The notes: generated by a model from the sequence alone, not told the origin. A stretch of 64,000 nt of DNA from Entonaema liquescens (GCA_902805475.1 CADCSX010000003.1:496001-560000), one strand, 5' to 3'. Shown: positions 33,396 through 45,437, counted from the stretch's first letter. Numbers and translations are program-made.

Positions 33396-35054
33396 ATGAG
33401 TAGTTGTAAGTATATTCTATACTCTATTTTATTCTCCTCTCGTATCCTTCGTATCGTCTTAGCTCTCTCATGTTCCTTGCTCCATGTTCTAGGCATGCGA
33501 GGAATCGCTGCTTGAACCTTGCGACGCGACTCAATTGCTACCAATTGACTCTCTACACAAGCTAACTTTGTTCTATTCAGTGCGGTTTCTTGATCTCGTT
33601 AAGCCCTTCGTGGCATTCTTGCCCGAAGTTCAGCAGCCCGAGACCAAGGTTCCCTTCAACCAAAAGTTGATGTGGACTGGTCTTACGCTGCTGATCTTCT
33701 TGGTCATGAGCCAGATGCCTCTTTACGGTATCGTGTCGTCTGATACCTCCGATCCTCTATACTGGTTACGAATGATGATGGCGAGTAACCGAGGAACATT
33801 GATGGAACTGGGTATTACACCAATTATCTCCTCTGGCATGGTCTTCCAGCTCCTCGCTGGTACCCACATGATTGACGTCAACCTTGACCTCAAGTCCGAT
33901 CGCGAGCTCTACCAGACTGCCCAGAAGCTTTTCGCTTTCATCCTCTCCGCCGGTACCGCGACCGTCTATGTCTTCACCGGTCTATACGGTCCTCCTTCTG
34001 ATCTTGGCGCTGGTATCGTCTTCCTCCTAATTCTTCAACTTGTCGTCGCTGGTATGATTGTCATCCTCCTCGACGAGCTTCTACAGAAGGGTTACGGTCT
34101 CGGCAGTGGTATCTCTCTGTTCATCGCTACCAACATCTGCGAGTCGATCATGTGGAAAGCTTTCTCTCCCACCTCGATCAACACTGGTCGTGGTCCTGAG
34201 TTCGAGGGTGCTGTTATTGCACTCTTCCACTTGTTGATGACGTGGCCCAACAAGCAGCGCGCTCTGCAGGAGGCTTTCTACCGCCAGAACCTCCCCAACA
34301 TCATGAACCTTCTAGCTACCCTGGCTGTCTTCGCCGCCGTTATCTACCTTCAAGGCTTCCGTGTCGAGATCCCCGTTAAGTCTTCCCGCCAGCGAGGTGC
34401 ACGTGGTTCCTACCCAGTTCGCCTGTTCTACACCTCCAACATGCCCATTATGTTACAGTCCGCTCTGTCCTCCAACATCTTCCTCATCAGCCAAATGCTC
34501 TACTCCCGTTTCTCCGAAAACCTCCTCGTCCGCATGTTCGGTGTCTGGGAAGCGAGGGAAGGATCCGCTCAACTTTCTGCCGTCTCAGGTCTTGTTTACT
34601 ATATGTCCCCCCCGCTCAACTTCCGCGACGCCGTCTTGGACCCTATTCACACCGCCGTATATATTACATATATGCTTAGCGCCTGTGCTATCTTCTCGAA
34701 GACCTGGATCGAGGTCTCTGGTTCCAGCCCTCGTGATGTTGCCAAGCAGTTGAAGGACCAAGGACTTGTCATGGCTGGTCACCGTGATCAGAGCATGTAC
34801 AAGGAGCTTAAGCGCATCATCCCTACTGCTGCTGCTTTTGGTGGTGCTTGCATTGGTGCGCTCTCCGTTGCCAGTGATCTCATGGGTGCTCTCGGTTCCG
34901 GAACCGGTACTCTTCTTGCCGTTACGTAAGTGTTGCCTATTCATTTATGCACAATCTATCTTGCTAATCAACATGTAGGATCATTTATGGTTACTTCGAA
35001 ATCGCCGCGAAAGAAGGTGATCTTGCGGGAATGAAAGGCATGATCATGGGATAA
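33396..35054 (+). CDS. SEC61: Sec61 alpha, ER protein translocation channel
   Basis: The channel subunit for co- and post-translational import into the endoplasmic reticulum. Exons 33396-33405, 33581-34925 and 34979-35054 (introns 175 and 53 bp, branch points GCTAAC and GCTAAT) encode 476 residues, the family length. The 10-bp first exon gives MSS plus one base and joins to make LRFLDLVKPF, the conserved start. The plug and lateral gate helices are recognisable (QMPLYGI, LMELGITPIISSGM), as are the cytosolic loop with RGARGSYPVRLFYTSNMPI and the end GALSVASDLMGALGSGTGTLL. About ten membrane helices are expected. Codon use is biased to C-ending codons, consistent with high expression. Confidence 0.97.
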
Positions 35055-35674
35055 GTTTTATGATCACCCATTCAAACTTCTAATTGACCGTTATGACGGC
35101 ACATGGCCAAAGTGCTATTCTTTCACGCTGCATGTAGTACCAAGGGATAACAAAAGTCATGAGGGTTTTTACAAGGGCGGCGGTGCTTGGAAAATGCATC
35201 AATGGCGGTCATCGGTCATTCTCGTCAGGGAATTTCTAAACTCCCTAGAACGAAGAGTGTATTAGCTTACGTAACAATATTAGTGATGAAAAGTACTAAG
35301 TGTAACTCTTTCCACTCAGTTTTGCCAAGTATACCGACTTGTTAGTGTATTCTCTTCCCCCGGTCACCTCACATTGGTTTATATTCCAGTATCAAGCCAT
35401 TGTCTAAGCTGAATAATTCAGTAAGTCATGTATTACTATATACTCTTGCGGTGCCAAGTGAAATATTGTGTTTGAAAGGTAATAACATTGGTGATTCACC
35501 AGTTGTTACACGGATAGAGAAACATGGAAATAATATAGGTTTGATATTGATAACGAGCGACAATTACAAAACATCCTCCAAGGCAAACCCCAAGGAATGG
35601 ACTTTATTTCCACACCAACCCCGAGTCCAACATTGATTATAGTTCTTGGTTACCAGATAGGCAAGGAGAGCATC
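35055..35674. other. Convergent 3' spacer
   Basis: Between the ends of SEC61 and the small secreted protein. The frame at 35400-35636 lacks coding features. Nothing else is seen. Confidence 0.45.
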
Positions 35675-35974
35675 TTACAGGACACACTTTACAGACTGCG
35701 GAGTAAATCCCGCGTTGTGGCACACATGTTGCTCCTCTGTAGTAAAGCCGGCGCCGTCGCAATTGGAACCGGCGTACGCGGTCAGCTTGCATCCTGACTT
35801 GCTAGAGTAGTACCAGCCTCCCGCAGGATTCACGCGGAAGGTCTTGCATTTCCCATCTGCGTTGTGGCCGTAGTTGTGGTAGTCGTTGGAGTTGGCGCAG
35901 TCGGTCAGGGAGAAGGCGCTTACGCCGCTGATAGCAAGACCGAGGAGGGTGGCGCTGAAAAAGGTAGACTTCAT
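35675..35974 (-). CDS. Small secreted cysteine-rich protein, 99 aa
   Basis: A signal peptide (MKSTFFSATLLGLAISGVSA) precedes an approximately 79-residue mature chain with six cysteines (in TDCANS, GKCKTF, SGCKLT, SNCDGA, HVCHNA and VKCVL), probably three disulfides. It is rich in Asn, Gly, Tyr and His and has no membrane anchor. I do not recognise the family. The size and cysteine pattern fit apoplastic or antimicrobial-like secreted proteins. Codon use is GC-rich against an AT-rich background, so it is probably expressed. A secreted nuclease-like gene lies 1 kb away on the same strand. Confidence 0.75.
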   Translation of the reverse strand: MKSTFFSATLLGLAISGVSAFSLTDCANSNDYHNYGHNADGKCKTFRVNPAGGWYYSSKSGCKLTAYAGSNCDGAGFTTEEQHVCHNAGFTPQSVKCVL

Positions 35975-36949
35975 TGTGATTGAGGTGACTAGAGGGATAG
36001 TTGTTAGTAGCTATAGCTCTAAGAGTCTACTAGTAATGAGACTTACGTAGAGCAGATGTTCAGCTGGATATACCGGTAATTCGTTTCTTGGCTTGAAATG
36101 TTATTGTAGTATGCGATGGATATGAGAGTAAAGTTACAGGAAATAGTGTTGATATTTATACTCACCTCGTTCTATTAGACTCCTGTATTAGTCATTTCCA
36201 CCATGTAAAGTGATCAACACGGAGTCCCTCAGCATCATGTCAGACACTCAAAATCAGGTAGTTTCCTCAGCCATTGATCTGCTTTCCGCTTTTAGATATC
36301 ATGAAGCGCTCTTTACAACCTTAGCCCATATAATATCAAGTCCTACATATGCTAACACGGTAACGGCCAATTAGTTTACAATTGCAAAGTAGATCAATTG
36401 AGGATACGCAATATAACGTAGGAAATAGCAAAGATAAGCCTTCGTGTAGTCAGGAGCCTGAGCTGTATCTTACGAAGATCTTAAGACAATTCCAATTTGT
36501 TCGATAATGACCTCATAATTAAAGATCATACCTATTATCATAGCTAACATACGCTGGTCGGCATAGAAGTGGTAGAGGGCACGCGTTCTTTTCCAGGTGC
36601 CCATCCAGTTTCTGATGAGAGTATGTCCTATGATTGAAATTGGGAACTGTTAGCATCAAGCCTAAGGTAACTCCTTGAAATCTCGGTGATATGGAGTAAT
36701 AATAACTATAAGAAGCTCTCCTTAGCTTGAAATAAATACCAGATACTTCAGTGTAGAAATAAGAATCCCATCCTAGCATAACTACCCATAACACTCCAAG
36801 TGAAGTTCTAAATAGCTACCTTATAACCGTCCCTCAGTCTTAGCCACAGCGTTGACAACAGCTACAACTACCGCTTCTTATGTTCAGACAGCCGGGGTGA
36901 TTTCCTCGACAATCGTGTCCTCCCTCACCTCTAAATTTGCAAACATATA
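35975..36949. other. Intergenic
   Basis: Promoter of the 99-aa secreted protein and 3' side of the nuclease gene. The frame at 36519-36794 is unsupported. No repeats of note. Confidence 0.45.
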
Positions 36950-37716
36950 TTATTCATAATCCTCGTCTTCTTCATCCTCGTCCTCATCACCATGTAGCTC
37001 TCTTCCTCTGTTAGGGTTCCCAAACTGAGCTTGCTCATCCCAAAGCGTCGCATTCCGCGGTAGGACTACAAAAGCCCGCTGTCCAATCTCAGCTCTCCCG
37101 AGTAGGTCCAGCTCCAAACCCGAGCTTGTGCGATATACATGCGTACCGGGGAGCCTCTCGCCCAGCCCATTGCGTTTTTCGGCCACCCATCTCTTCTGGC
37201 TTGCATCCGGGTCATCATCTGATCCATCTTCAGCTCTGTCGTCAGCATTCACTGTACCGCCAGGTCCAATTTTCTCATTGTCATGGGGATTGCAGTCTTT
37301 CTTCTTGCTCTTGCAGTACGGGATATTGCCAGCATTAGTAAACTCAACCTTGAAGTGGCATTTACCACCATTGTTGCCCTTGCAGAAGGCTCCGCGGTAG
37401 AATTGGCTAATTAGCCCGCCTTGCTTACGATTTTGGGCAGCAGGCACGCAACGGTTAAGGCGCTTGGTAGCACCGTTGATAGGCACCGATGACGCGAAGG
37501 GGTATTCGTCACATTGGAATCCGGGGGCGTGGCCCTTCTTAACCGAGCAGCGGTTGCCGCCTGATGCGATACATCCAGCGGCCTTACGGCGGTGCATTTG
37601 AAAACCAAAAGATCATTAGCCTTTTGCCCAACTTCGGGATTTTCATCAGGGGCACTGAGACCAGGTGAGACTACGGCAAGGCCAAAGAGAGAAGCAAGCA
37701 GGCTGAAGTTCTTCAT
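36950..37716 (-). CDS. Secreted NucA/NucB-type deoxyribonuclease family protein with a reading-frame break
   Basis: The C-terminal frame (36950-37597) shows the NucA/NucB hallmark CDEYPFAS, then NRCVPAAQNRKQGGLISQFY and paired cysteines, so an extracellular DNase-like activity is likely. The signal peptide lies in a different frame starting at 37716 (MKNFSLLASLFGLAVVSPGLSA). The frames meet near 37585-37610. Two readings are possible. One is a 50-bp intron with donor GTTGGG, branch point GCTAATG and acceptor TAAG. The other is a one-base deletion, since one more C in an ACC run near 37587 would fuse the frames directly and keep an RRKAAGC motif I associate with this family. The C-terminus is a long Asp/Glu tail, unusual for a secreted nuclease. 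Confidence 0.7.
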
Positions 37717-38804
37717 TATGTTGGATGGGACCCCGGAGCTAGTTTGGATGAGGTTGTTGGACTGGAGTGAAGATTGGCGACGACAGCACGCCTTTATAGA
37801 ATCATCATTACCAGCATACAGATATTACTCACGCCCGGGGTTTCTATGTCAACAGTCATGTCGCTCTCGTCGTATTCCTCGCCTCCACGACATTTTTAGC
37901 CCCTAGTACCTTGCTTACAAGGACAATTTTACGCTTATTACCTGAAATAAGACTGCCGTTACACGAAGAGCTTTGAAGATTAACTCCTTGTTCTCAAAGC
38001 CCCCAAGGTCTAGGTATCTTAACATCGCGAGGGATTACCGTGTAAGGAACTTCCATGAGGCCAATCACAAGGTCGACGACCACTGACTCTGGACGCTGAT
38101 GCGGGATGCTAGTTCGGATACCTAGTAAGCAGCAGTAATTCAGACAAAAATGCGTACTCGTTGTCGATCTTTTTGGGTAGTTACACTGATAGCCTATTTA
38201 TTGACTTGTATAAAACCATGTGCTACTGTAGTCATCAATATAAGTGAGATTGAGACTACGATGAGGTAGCTCATCACCTCATGCTTTATATGAATGTCAT
38301 AACTTGGAAATCATCGAGATCCATTTATAGAGTGATACTGATGACCGGCAACATATGTACTACAGAGTTAAAAATATACTCTATACGGTAAGATGAGGGG
38401 AAGATCTCACAGCATGTCAGCGGATTATCATATTTTTGGCATCTAATTCTGTTTTGCAATGTAAAGGGGTAATGAATAGCGAATACTGTTTTATCAGCTG
38501 ATTCTTCGAGCACGCTTAAAAGGATCGACAATGGTGTAGCACAGTGACGCGAGATGTTGTACAATAAAGCATAATCAATATATGTTGTGCGAGGTTGGAA
38601 AAGGGGTAATGATATTTGGCTTACCTAAGGTATAATTGAGTTGGTGGCTGGAGTTTCCACTGTTGTGTTACTCCTTTCATATCTCTTTCATATCTTTTTC
38701 TAATTCATCAATTCAAAACTCAAAATGTTTATTTAGGTAATATTATTAGCAACTAAAATTCACCGCTCAATTATGATATTTCATCTTCATACTAGACAAA
38801 AATC
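37717..38804. other. Divergent intergenic region
   Basis: Promoters of the nuclease-like gene (left) and the 510-residue repeat protein (right). AT-rich. Frames at 37592-37906 and 38325-38564 are unsupported. Confidence 0.45.
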
Positions 38805-40337
38805 ATGGCGGATAATCTAGACCTTTCCCTACCCTCCAAGGCACCGTCAATGGCACATTACCATAACGAGCCTATGACTTTATATCCAGCAGCTCTTTAT
38901 ACTCTCGTCGACCTAGACGATTCAGACCTCGCAGATCTCGAGCGCGAATGCGAATCTGAGTGCATCGCCACAGGCAGCGAGCCGGGTACCAGCGTGAGTC
39001 TTGCCCCGCAGTCGCGTTTTGTTGGCCGACCTCTGCGCGCTGTCTTTGATTACCACGTAGAGTTGGGACAGCAAAACGCGTTTGATCCCAGGTACTTTAT
39101 TGCCGCCTGCGAGAAAGATTGGAAGACCAAAGGGGTCATACTGGTAACACTGGACGACGACGAGCTTGGTTGCAACGTCGACTCATTTTGTATCAAGGCG
39201 GCTGATGCTGGATTGAGTATTGTGAATCTGCAAATTGGGAATTCTTCCTGGGAAGAGGAAAAAGATAACTATGGGCTTCATACTGATGATGGAGATAAAG
39301 ACGAAGATGACAACAACGAGGACGATAACAATGACGACGATGACGACGATGATGGACCACCAAGGCCAAGGAAAAACGTTCCCCTAGGTTACTACGTTCC
39401 CATTTACATCCATTCGAGTCTATCTGAAGATGAGATCGTTGCCGACCTGGAACCGGCATTCAAATACAAGTCGCCTGAAGATTATGCTTGCCGCATCCAA
39501 GCCAAGCTTAACCCTGCATCCTCCACCTCAGGCCCAGCATCAACCCAAAACCTCATCCAGCAATCTGTTACCCTGCACCCCGTGCGCTGTGCAAAGAACC
39601 AATATCTACACAAAAATCACATCCTTCTCGTCGATACAGCAGACCCTAATGAGAATGGCATGCTAATGATCAAACTACCGTCGTGGGATGCGAGTCACTC
39701 AGGGCAGACCGAAAAGGTAGATTTACGTCGTATCGGGGAGGAAATAGCCCTCGCTACTACCCAGTACATCCGCATCCCATATTCTTGCTACGAAGGCCTG
39801 CAGACGCGTTTTCTAATCTTGTCAAATGGCGATGCTGATTGGCCTTCGGAAGAGGTGCGCACCCAACCCGTCTTCGTCGTCTTCCAGTATAACACGCACC
39901 ACAAGGAGCTCGGTTTTGGCGCTGATTCAATCGATTCTGACGCTGCAAAACGGAAGCCTGGGGAGGAACGACTGATATATGCACACGAAGTGGTTGAGTA
40001 CTCTGAAGACAGTATCAATCTGGTTAAATGGAACTACAATGAGGCCGTGAAACGATTTCCTTCGGTTTGTCGAGAGAAGCGTTTCGTTGAGGGCTTGGAC
40101 ACTACTTATTTTATCTGCGTGGATGGAGACGACGTGGCGACGACGGGGGTATTACTGGTACGAAGAATATGGGACGGGAATCTGTGGGGCCGGACACGGG
40201 ATGAGTTACTCAGTTTGCCCGTCGATGGCGTGAAGGACGTAAGAGTCCCGATTAAGGAAGCACTTGCTCTCTTGGAAAGGGGGCGGAAAGGCGAGATTAA
40301 TGACATGAGCGAGAACTTTAGGGATTTCTTCTCATAG
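38805..40337 (+). CDS. 510-residue acidic protein with four degenerate repeats (possibly DUF6924-like)
   Basis: Single exon, no signal peptide or membrane segment. Four units share a pattern of aromatic-hydrophobic, Asp-rich turn, then a Val/Leu strand: YFIAACEKDW..GVILV (from about 97), HILLVDTADPNENGMLMI (272), RFLILSNGDADW..VFVVF (335) and YFICVDGDDVATTGVLLV (435). After the last comes VRVPIKEALALLERG. An Asp/Asn/Glu tract occupies about residues 161-184. The first unit, with the downstream NLQIGNSSWEE, faintly resembles the DUF6924 family (strand, 'VAD'-like turn, NL-I-N motif), but I hold that at low confidence. The function is unknown, and a cytosolic protein is expected. No intron is needed. 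Confidence 0.7.
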   Translation: MADNLDLSLPSKAPSMAHYHNEPMTLYPAALYTLVDLDDSDLADLERECESECIATGSEPGTSVSLAPQSRFVGRPLRAVFDYHVELGQQNAFDPRYFIAACEKDWKTKGVILVTLDDDELGCNVDSFCIKAADAGLSIVNLQIGNSSWEEEKDNYGLHTDDGDKDEDDNNEDDNNDDDDDDDGPPRPRKNVPLGYYVPIYIHSSLSEDEIVADLEPAFKYKSPEDYACRIQAKLNPASSTSGPASTQNLIQQSVTLHPVRCAKNQYLHKNHILLVDTADPNENGMLMIKLPSWDASHSGQTEKVDLRRIGEEIALATTQYIRIPYSCYEGLQTRFLILSNGDADWPSEEVRTQPVFVVFQYNTHHKELGFGADSIDSDAAKRKPGEERLIYAHEVVEYSEDSINLVKWNYNEAVKRFPSVCREKRFVEGLDTTYFICVDGDDVATTGVLLVRRIWDGNLWGRTRDELLSLPVDGVKDVRVPIKEALALLERGRKGEINDMSENFRDFFS

Positions 40338-41142
40338 ACGCTTACTTCTGTTACCAGTATATCACGAAGTCTGGATATGCGTCACACATAAGAGGGTCTC
40401 GAAGGGTGGGTGGTTTGTATTATTGGGCTCCCTCCTTGCGTATGAAGTCATTGATACTCAAGCCATCTATTAAGAAATAGAGCTTCCCCTTTCTCTATAG
40501 TGGTTTTACTCCTAGTTAACACTAAGTATATACCTCTAGGGCCAACCAAGTACCGAACCTCTTGAGACCCGGGTTACCGGATAACCCTTGCAACAAGGCC
40601 AGCACGGCTACCGGTATGCCATGAAGGCTCGACGATTCCGGATATGACCGAGGTCAACTCGTCCACCAGAGATCTGGCCAATACCATTGGGCTGATAACT
40701 CTAGATTCATTTGACCGTGCAGCAGGACGCAGGGATGAAGATTTCACTAGTAGACAGACAGACAGACAGCCGGGCATGCAATTTGATTTGGAATTACCGA
40801 TCCAGCCACGCAGAACATCCCGAACTTCGTAAAGTACATGCGAATGGATATATAAGATCAAGATTGACGGGCTATAATTGGTAAGATAGGAGTTTTGAGG
40901 ACCCTGGGATTGGAGGGTTGTATGTGATTCGTGGAGCACGGTAGTATCCGCCACCGCCTAAATCTATTAATATAGGAGCAATCCGAGATTAAACAACTAG
41001 GATAGCACACGGCGGCATATGAAAGGAGCAATGTCAGGACCGTTTATTTAGTAGCCATAGCCCTGGCTATTACACGAAGTGTCGCGGTCTTTCTACTACA
41101 ACGTTTTGATTCTCATAGACGGCAACAGTCAACTCGCCCAAG
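40338..41142. other. Intergenic
   Basis: Contains a short GACA microsatellite near 40753-40769. The frame at 40574-40954 (minus) overlaps it and is not supported. It is the promoter region of the DUF1996 gene. Confidence 0.45.
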
Positions 41143-42584
41143 ATGCAGTGGAAGACCCTCGCCCTTGCGCTCCTCGTCGAGCATGGCTCCAGCCAGATGC
41201 TGGAGATGCTACGTTTCAGCTGCTCGCAGCTTGTCATCGACCGTTTGGACCCTCTGGTTTCTCCCGGTTCTATCCCGTCACCACATCTTCACCAGATCGT
41301 CGGAGGCAACTCCTTCAACGCTACCATGGAACCAATAGAGCATGATCTCCCCTCGTCCTCAACTTGCACCAGTTGTACCTTCTCGGAGGATTTTTCTAAC
41401 TACTGGACCGCTGTTCTGTTTTTCAAAGCCCGCAACGGAACGTACAAACGCGTGCCGCAGTTTGTTAGTGAAGGCCTCCGAGCTGATGGCGGTATCACGG
41501 TTTACTATATCCCATCGACCAACACACGCGAAAAGGTGACCGCCTTTAAGCCTGGCTTCCGCATGCTCATCGGAGATGCCGCGCTGCGATCCCCGGCGAA
41601 GCACGCAAGGTATGCCACCGTTGCATGCCGGCAAAGGGGATAACAGCAACGTCAACTGCGGCGCACCGGACACCCAAGAATTGCCCACAGGTTTCTGTGA
41701 TGGAGGGGTTAGAATTCCCATCCGCGCTTTATTCTTGTCGGGTTTGCACTAATACGTTATGGTAGATCCGAAGTGTTATAACGTTTCCAACGTGTTGGGG
41801 TACGGTTCCTTTTCATCAACGCCTTACCCACCTGTCTTAGTTCATTATAAAATAGGGACATATTGCTTACTTCTTATCCAGATGGGAAGAACTTGGATAG
41901 CCCGGACCACAAGAGCCATGTTGCTTATCCCAGCGCGGGATCTGGTGATGTGGGTGTTGGTGCATCTGGTAGCTGCCCAGAAAGCCACCCCGTCAAGATA
42001 CCACAGGTGATGTACGAAGTCATGTGGGATGTAAGTGACCCTATTTCTCTTCGGACTTTCCACCTAAAAACTCGATTTTCCCACGTGGGGAGGACGAAAA
42101 GTGGCCGACAATGCGCCCAATCTTACTTCAACAAAGAGATTAAGATATAAAACGATTTCTAACTTTATAAACACTACAGACCAGACCCTTCAATGACAAG
42201 AACTTATGGCCCGAGGACGGCTCGCAGCCCTTCGTATGGAGTACCAGCGACAAGTGAGTCTCGCTAGCAGTATTCACACTTGAGAAATAACTCTAATGAT
42301 GACGTATAGGGACGGATACTCACAGCACGGAGACTACGTGTTCGGCTGGAAAGACGATTCTCTACAACGCGCTATGGATTCGCGATGCAATGGTGCCGTC
42401 TGCAACCAACTAAAGACACAGTCTTCGGAGGAAGCGATGAAGTGCACCAAGCCGCGTGTCGTCGAAGAGGATATCGACGGATGTAAGTGGAATTTCATCA
42501 CCTTCCGTATTATGGGACCTTGGTTTGCTTAATATAGCTAATCTCTTAACAGGGTTAACTGAAATTCCGGGCATGTCAATGTAA
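41143..42584 (+). pseudogene. DUF1996 secreted protein gene with several frame breaks
   Basis: Exons 41143-about 41738, 41882-42030, 42180-42253, 42310-42482 and 42553-42584 reconstruct a DUF1996 protein of about 340 residues. Family motifs are plain: FSCSQLVIDRLDPLVSPG, PSPHLHQIVGGNSFN, CTSCTFSEDFSNYWTA, VTAFKPGFRML, then DSPDHKSHVAYP, QVMYEVMWD, GDYVFGWKDD and the end WLTEIPGMSM. Exon 1 is broken: homology leaves the frame near 41609 (before CHRCMPAK), again near 41637 (before DNSNVNC), and is garbled at its 3' end, where the usual Trp before the splice appears as Arg. Introns after exon 1 look intact (GTAAGT, GTGAGT, GTAAGT donors). The family is secreted, of unknown activity. It is either a decaying gene or one hit by several base-calling losses. 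Confidence 0.75.
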
Positions 42585-45437
42585 TTTGGTTCTCTCGGGA
42601 CTATGTCAGCGCTATCAACCAATGTCATGTCACATATATAAAAAGTAATGACACCATATGTGCTATCACATGGCTGATACTTATTGAAATAGAGGATAAA
42701 ACGAGGCTATTTTGACTTAGTTTCTAACGACCCGGCCAGTAACGATGTCCCCTGGGATGGAGGTCTTATAAACATATTAAACTTCATATCTTCAATCAAC
42801 TGTCCACTTTCCTTCTTGAAGCTCTTAAACACCGTTCTGACCGCTTTTGATAGTCGTATGGTATTGTCACCAAGGAATTTAATATACAGGTAATTGCTTA
42901 TCTGAATGTTTTATATACCAAAGACTTGGAAGGACCTAGATTCGTCGTACTACCATTTGAATTGCGGGGATGTTGGTGGCTTGCCCCAGCCGCGCCAATT
43001 CAACTTTAATTGGCCTTGCCAGGTCAAATATTAATACTTGAGATAGTCTCGAAAAATGCTTGTCGACGTATCACGCATCCAACTAATGCAAGCCACAATT
43101 ATACTTGGTCACTTACGCCCACTTAAACTAGGGAGGTCAATGGGACCATAAAATGATATGTGTTAAGATGATGTTATTACGAGAGGCAGGTTGCCAATGC
43201 TCGCTTCTATACAATTACCCAATCTTGTAAGTTCGGGTTGTCTTCTCTCCGTAAGATGGCAGATATATATCTCTCGAACTGTCTTTTAATATACTTAAGT
43301 TGGTAGGATTATTGGGTATAAAGTGTTAGCTTTACAAGTTCTTGCTTCACATTAGTAACTATAATTTATGTTTCATATAGTTGAGAATCTCGACGTTCCC
43401 TTAATAGTGCTGGGGTAAAATGAATAGAATCCAACTACTTTGTCCGACTTATACGGAAAGTAGGGTCTGATGACACGGGAAAACTCTCAATGTGCAGCCG
43501 GTCTAGGTAAAAAGTAAGCTAGTACCCGTCAGATATACGTATGTCAGAGAGCATCGCTGCGTATGATTTGCCTGTATTGGCTTATATTAGATCACGTACT
43601 CATGAAGAAAAAGATGCATATGCGTAAGGCCGTCGAGCTTGCATAGAGCAAAACGAATCAGGATAGACATATTTCAAAGATCAAATAACCAGAGTTTGCT
43701 TGATATAAGAAGTTGTTGTACTATGTATGTATGTTATCTCCAACCTTTATGGACATGATTTGATTAGGGAACCAATCAGAATTGTTGGTCATTTAGTCTT
43801 ATGCACGAAGGTTGCAATCGCGCTTCACCCCGCATAATTTTATAGCGCGGAGACCGGAACCGGTGAGGCACCTGTAAGGCCGAACTGCTACACCCCTCAC
43901 CCGCATACCTTGCTTAATAACTCTAGGCTTTGACTTTCTCAACTTCCTTTAATCTTTATTTGCCATATGAGTCATAAGATTAGTTCATGATCCTGAACAT
44001 GAACAAACTATAGATAGGTATGACTCCTACTTTACCTGGGTGAGTACCTTATTATGACAATTATTAAATAAATCCTAAGATTAAATAGGTAATCTTTTGC
44101 GAGCGGGTAGGTACCTAGTTGATATATTCAATTCTGCTATCTCGGGAAAGATATCTTAACATTCACCTTTTTTTTTTTTTTTTTTTTTTTTTTTCAACCA
44201 ATTACCTATCATTACCTAAAAGCTGTATCGATCGAGATACAAGTTGCAGATCATCCGCCTCTCCACGTCGTAACGAATGCATGTTAAACGTTACACGGAT
44301 GAGATAATTATCCAATTCGCGACTCGAGTCAATACGCCTCTCCATGCCCAGGCCATTTGTACCACAGCGGAGTGATATCATCTGCTACGACGAAATGTTC
44401 GGGGTCGGGTAGTGGGTATCACAAACGTAGAAAATGTGTGATGGGCTTGGGCACTTACAAGGGTATCTTGTAATTATCTAAGCATGTCGGGGATATTTTA
44501 TATCATTATTTCGGAAGTTTGTATGATTTATGAGTGTTAACATAGATGAACAGAGACTTAATTTTTGTTTACCTCTATTAGGTATATCTAATATCTAGAC
44601 TCAGGTACTTACTCAAATTCCCTAGGATGAATACGAGATACTAGTATTAATAAAATCGATACGATTCAGTAATGTGAAGTGTCTTACAAGGTATCTTAGT
44701 TATTAGGATTAAGAACTATATATACCTATGCGGTGAAGATAAGTTGTCTTAGTGTAGACAGCTGCATTCGGAACATGTTTAAGGTGGGATAGTGGATCTC
44801 GCTCGCGTGCTAGACGAGACTTCAAGATCACTAACCTTGGTCTAGCTTAGGTCCGTTATCAGGAACGAACCGGTCTAGGCTTACCAAATATCTGTTCTAT
44901 ACTCAATCTTGCCTTGTGAATTGCATAATTGGATCTTGTACATACATGTACATACCTGCCTGCCCTATGTATGTATATGGGTTGCTATTGCTGCTGCAGG
45001 TAAGTACCAGAGCGCACCACGCCAGTCACGAATCACCTCCACAATGCCCCACTATGTAAGAAAGGATACATTAGCTCTAGCACTAAGCTACCTAGCTCCT
45101 GTACGTTTTATAGGTATCGTCTAGCAATCAGAGCATATTCTAAATCCTTTTATGCTATCTTCCGCTCCACCCCCCAAAAAGTTTCCCAATTCGCATGCAG
45201 CCATCTTCTTTTGCTTTCGCCTCTTCCAACTTCCTCTCTCTTCGCGACAAACCAAAGAGCGTGTTCGCCAGTCTCGTCCATAGTTACGTATTCGTTGCGA
45301 GTAGCTGTGTCGACTATTCTCTTCATCATAAGCCAATTGATAGTAGAAGCCGATAATAATAACCATATCAACCTGGTGATCTCATCCAAGTTGTTTACCA
45401 CTTTCTCCAGTGGGGCCGGGGAGGCATAGAGGAAAAC
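42585..45437. other. Gene-poor AT-rich region, 2.85 kb
   Basis: I find no frame with coding bias, no RNA gene and no terminal repeats. There is a 27-T homopolymer near 44168 and many TAGGTA/TACCTA words between 44000 and 45010. Short frames at 44119-44307, 44909-45124 and 45121-45500 are unsupported. The last few hundred bases are the promoter of the ABC transporter gene. Confidence 0.5.
44168..44194. repeat. Homopolymer of about 27 T
   Basis: Longest homopolymer in the window, inside the gene-poor stretch. The exact length is unreliable in any sequencing method. Confidence 0.85.

Noticed and set aside
41610..41646. GTATGC...ACAG as an intron in the DUF1996 gene
   Set aside because: Only 37 bp, and it would remove the conserved CHRC motif.
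42585..45437. Possible transposon relic in the gene-poor stretch
   Set aside because: No terminal repeats, target-site duplication or transposase/reverse-transcriptase fragments seen.
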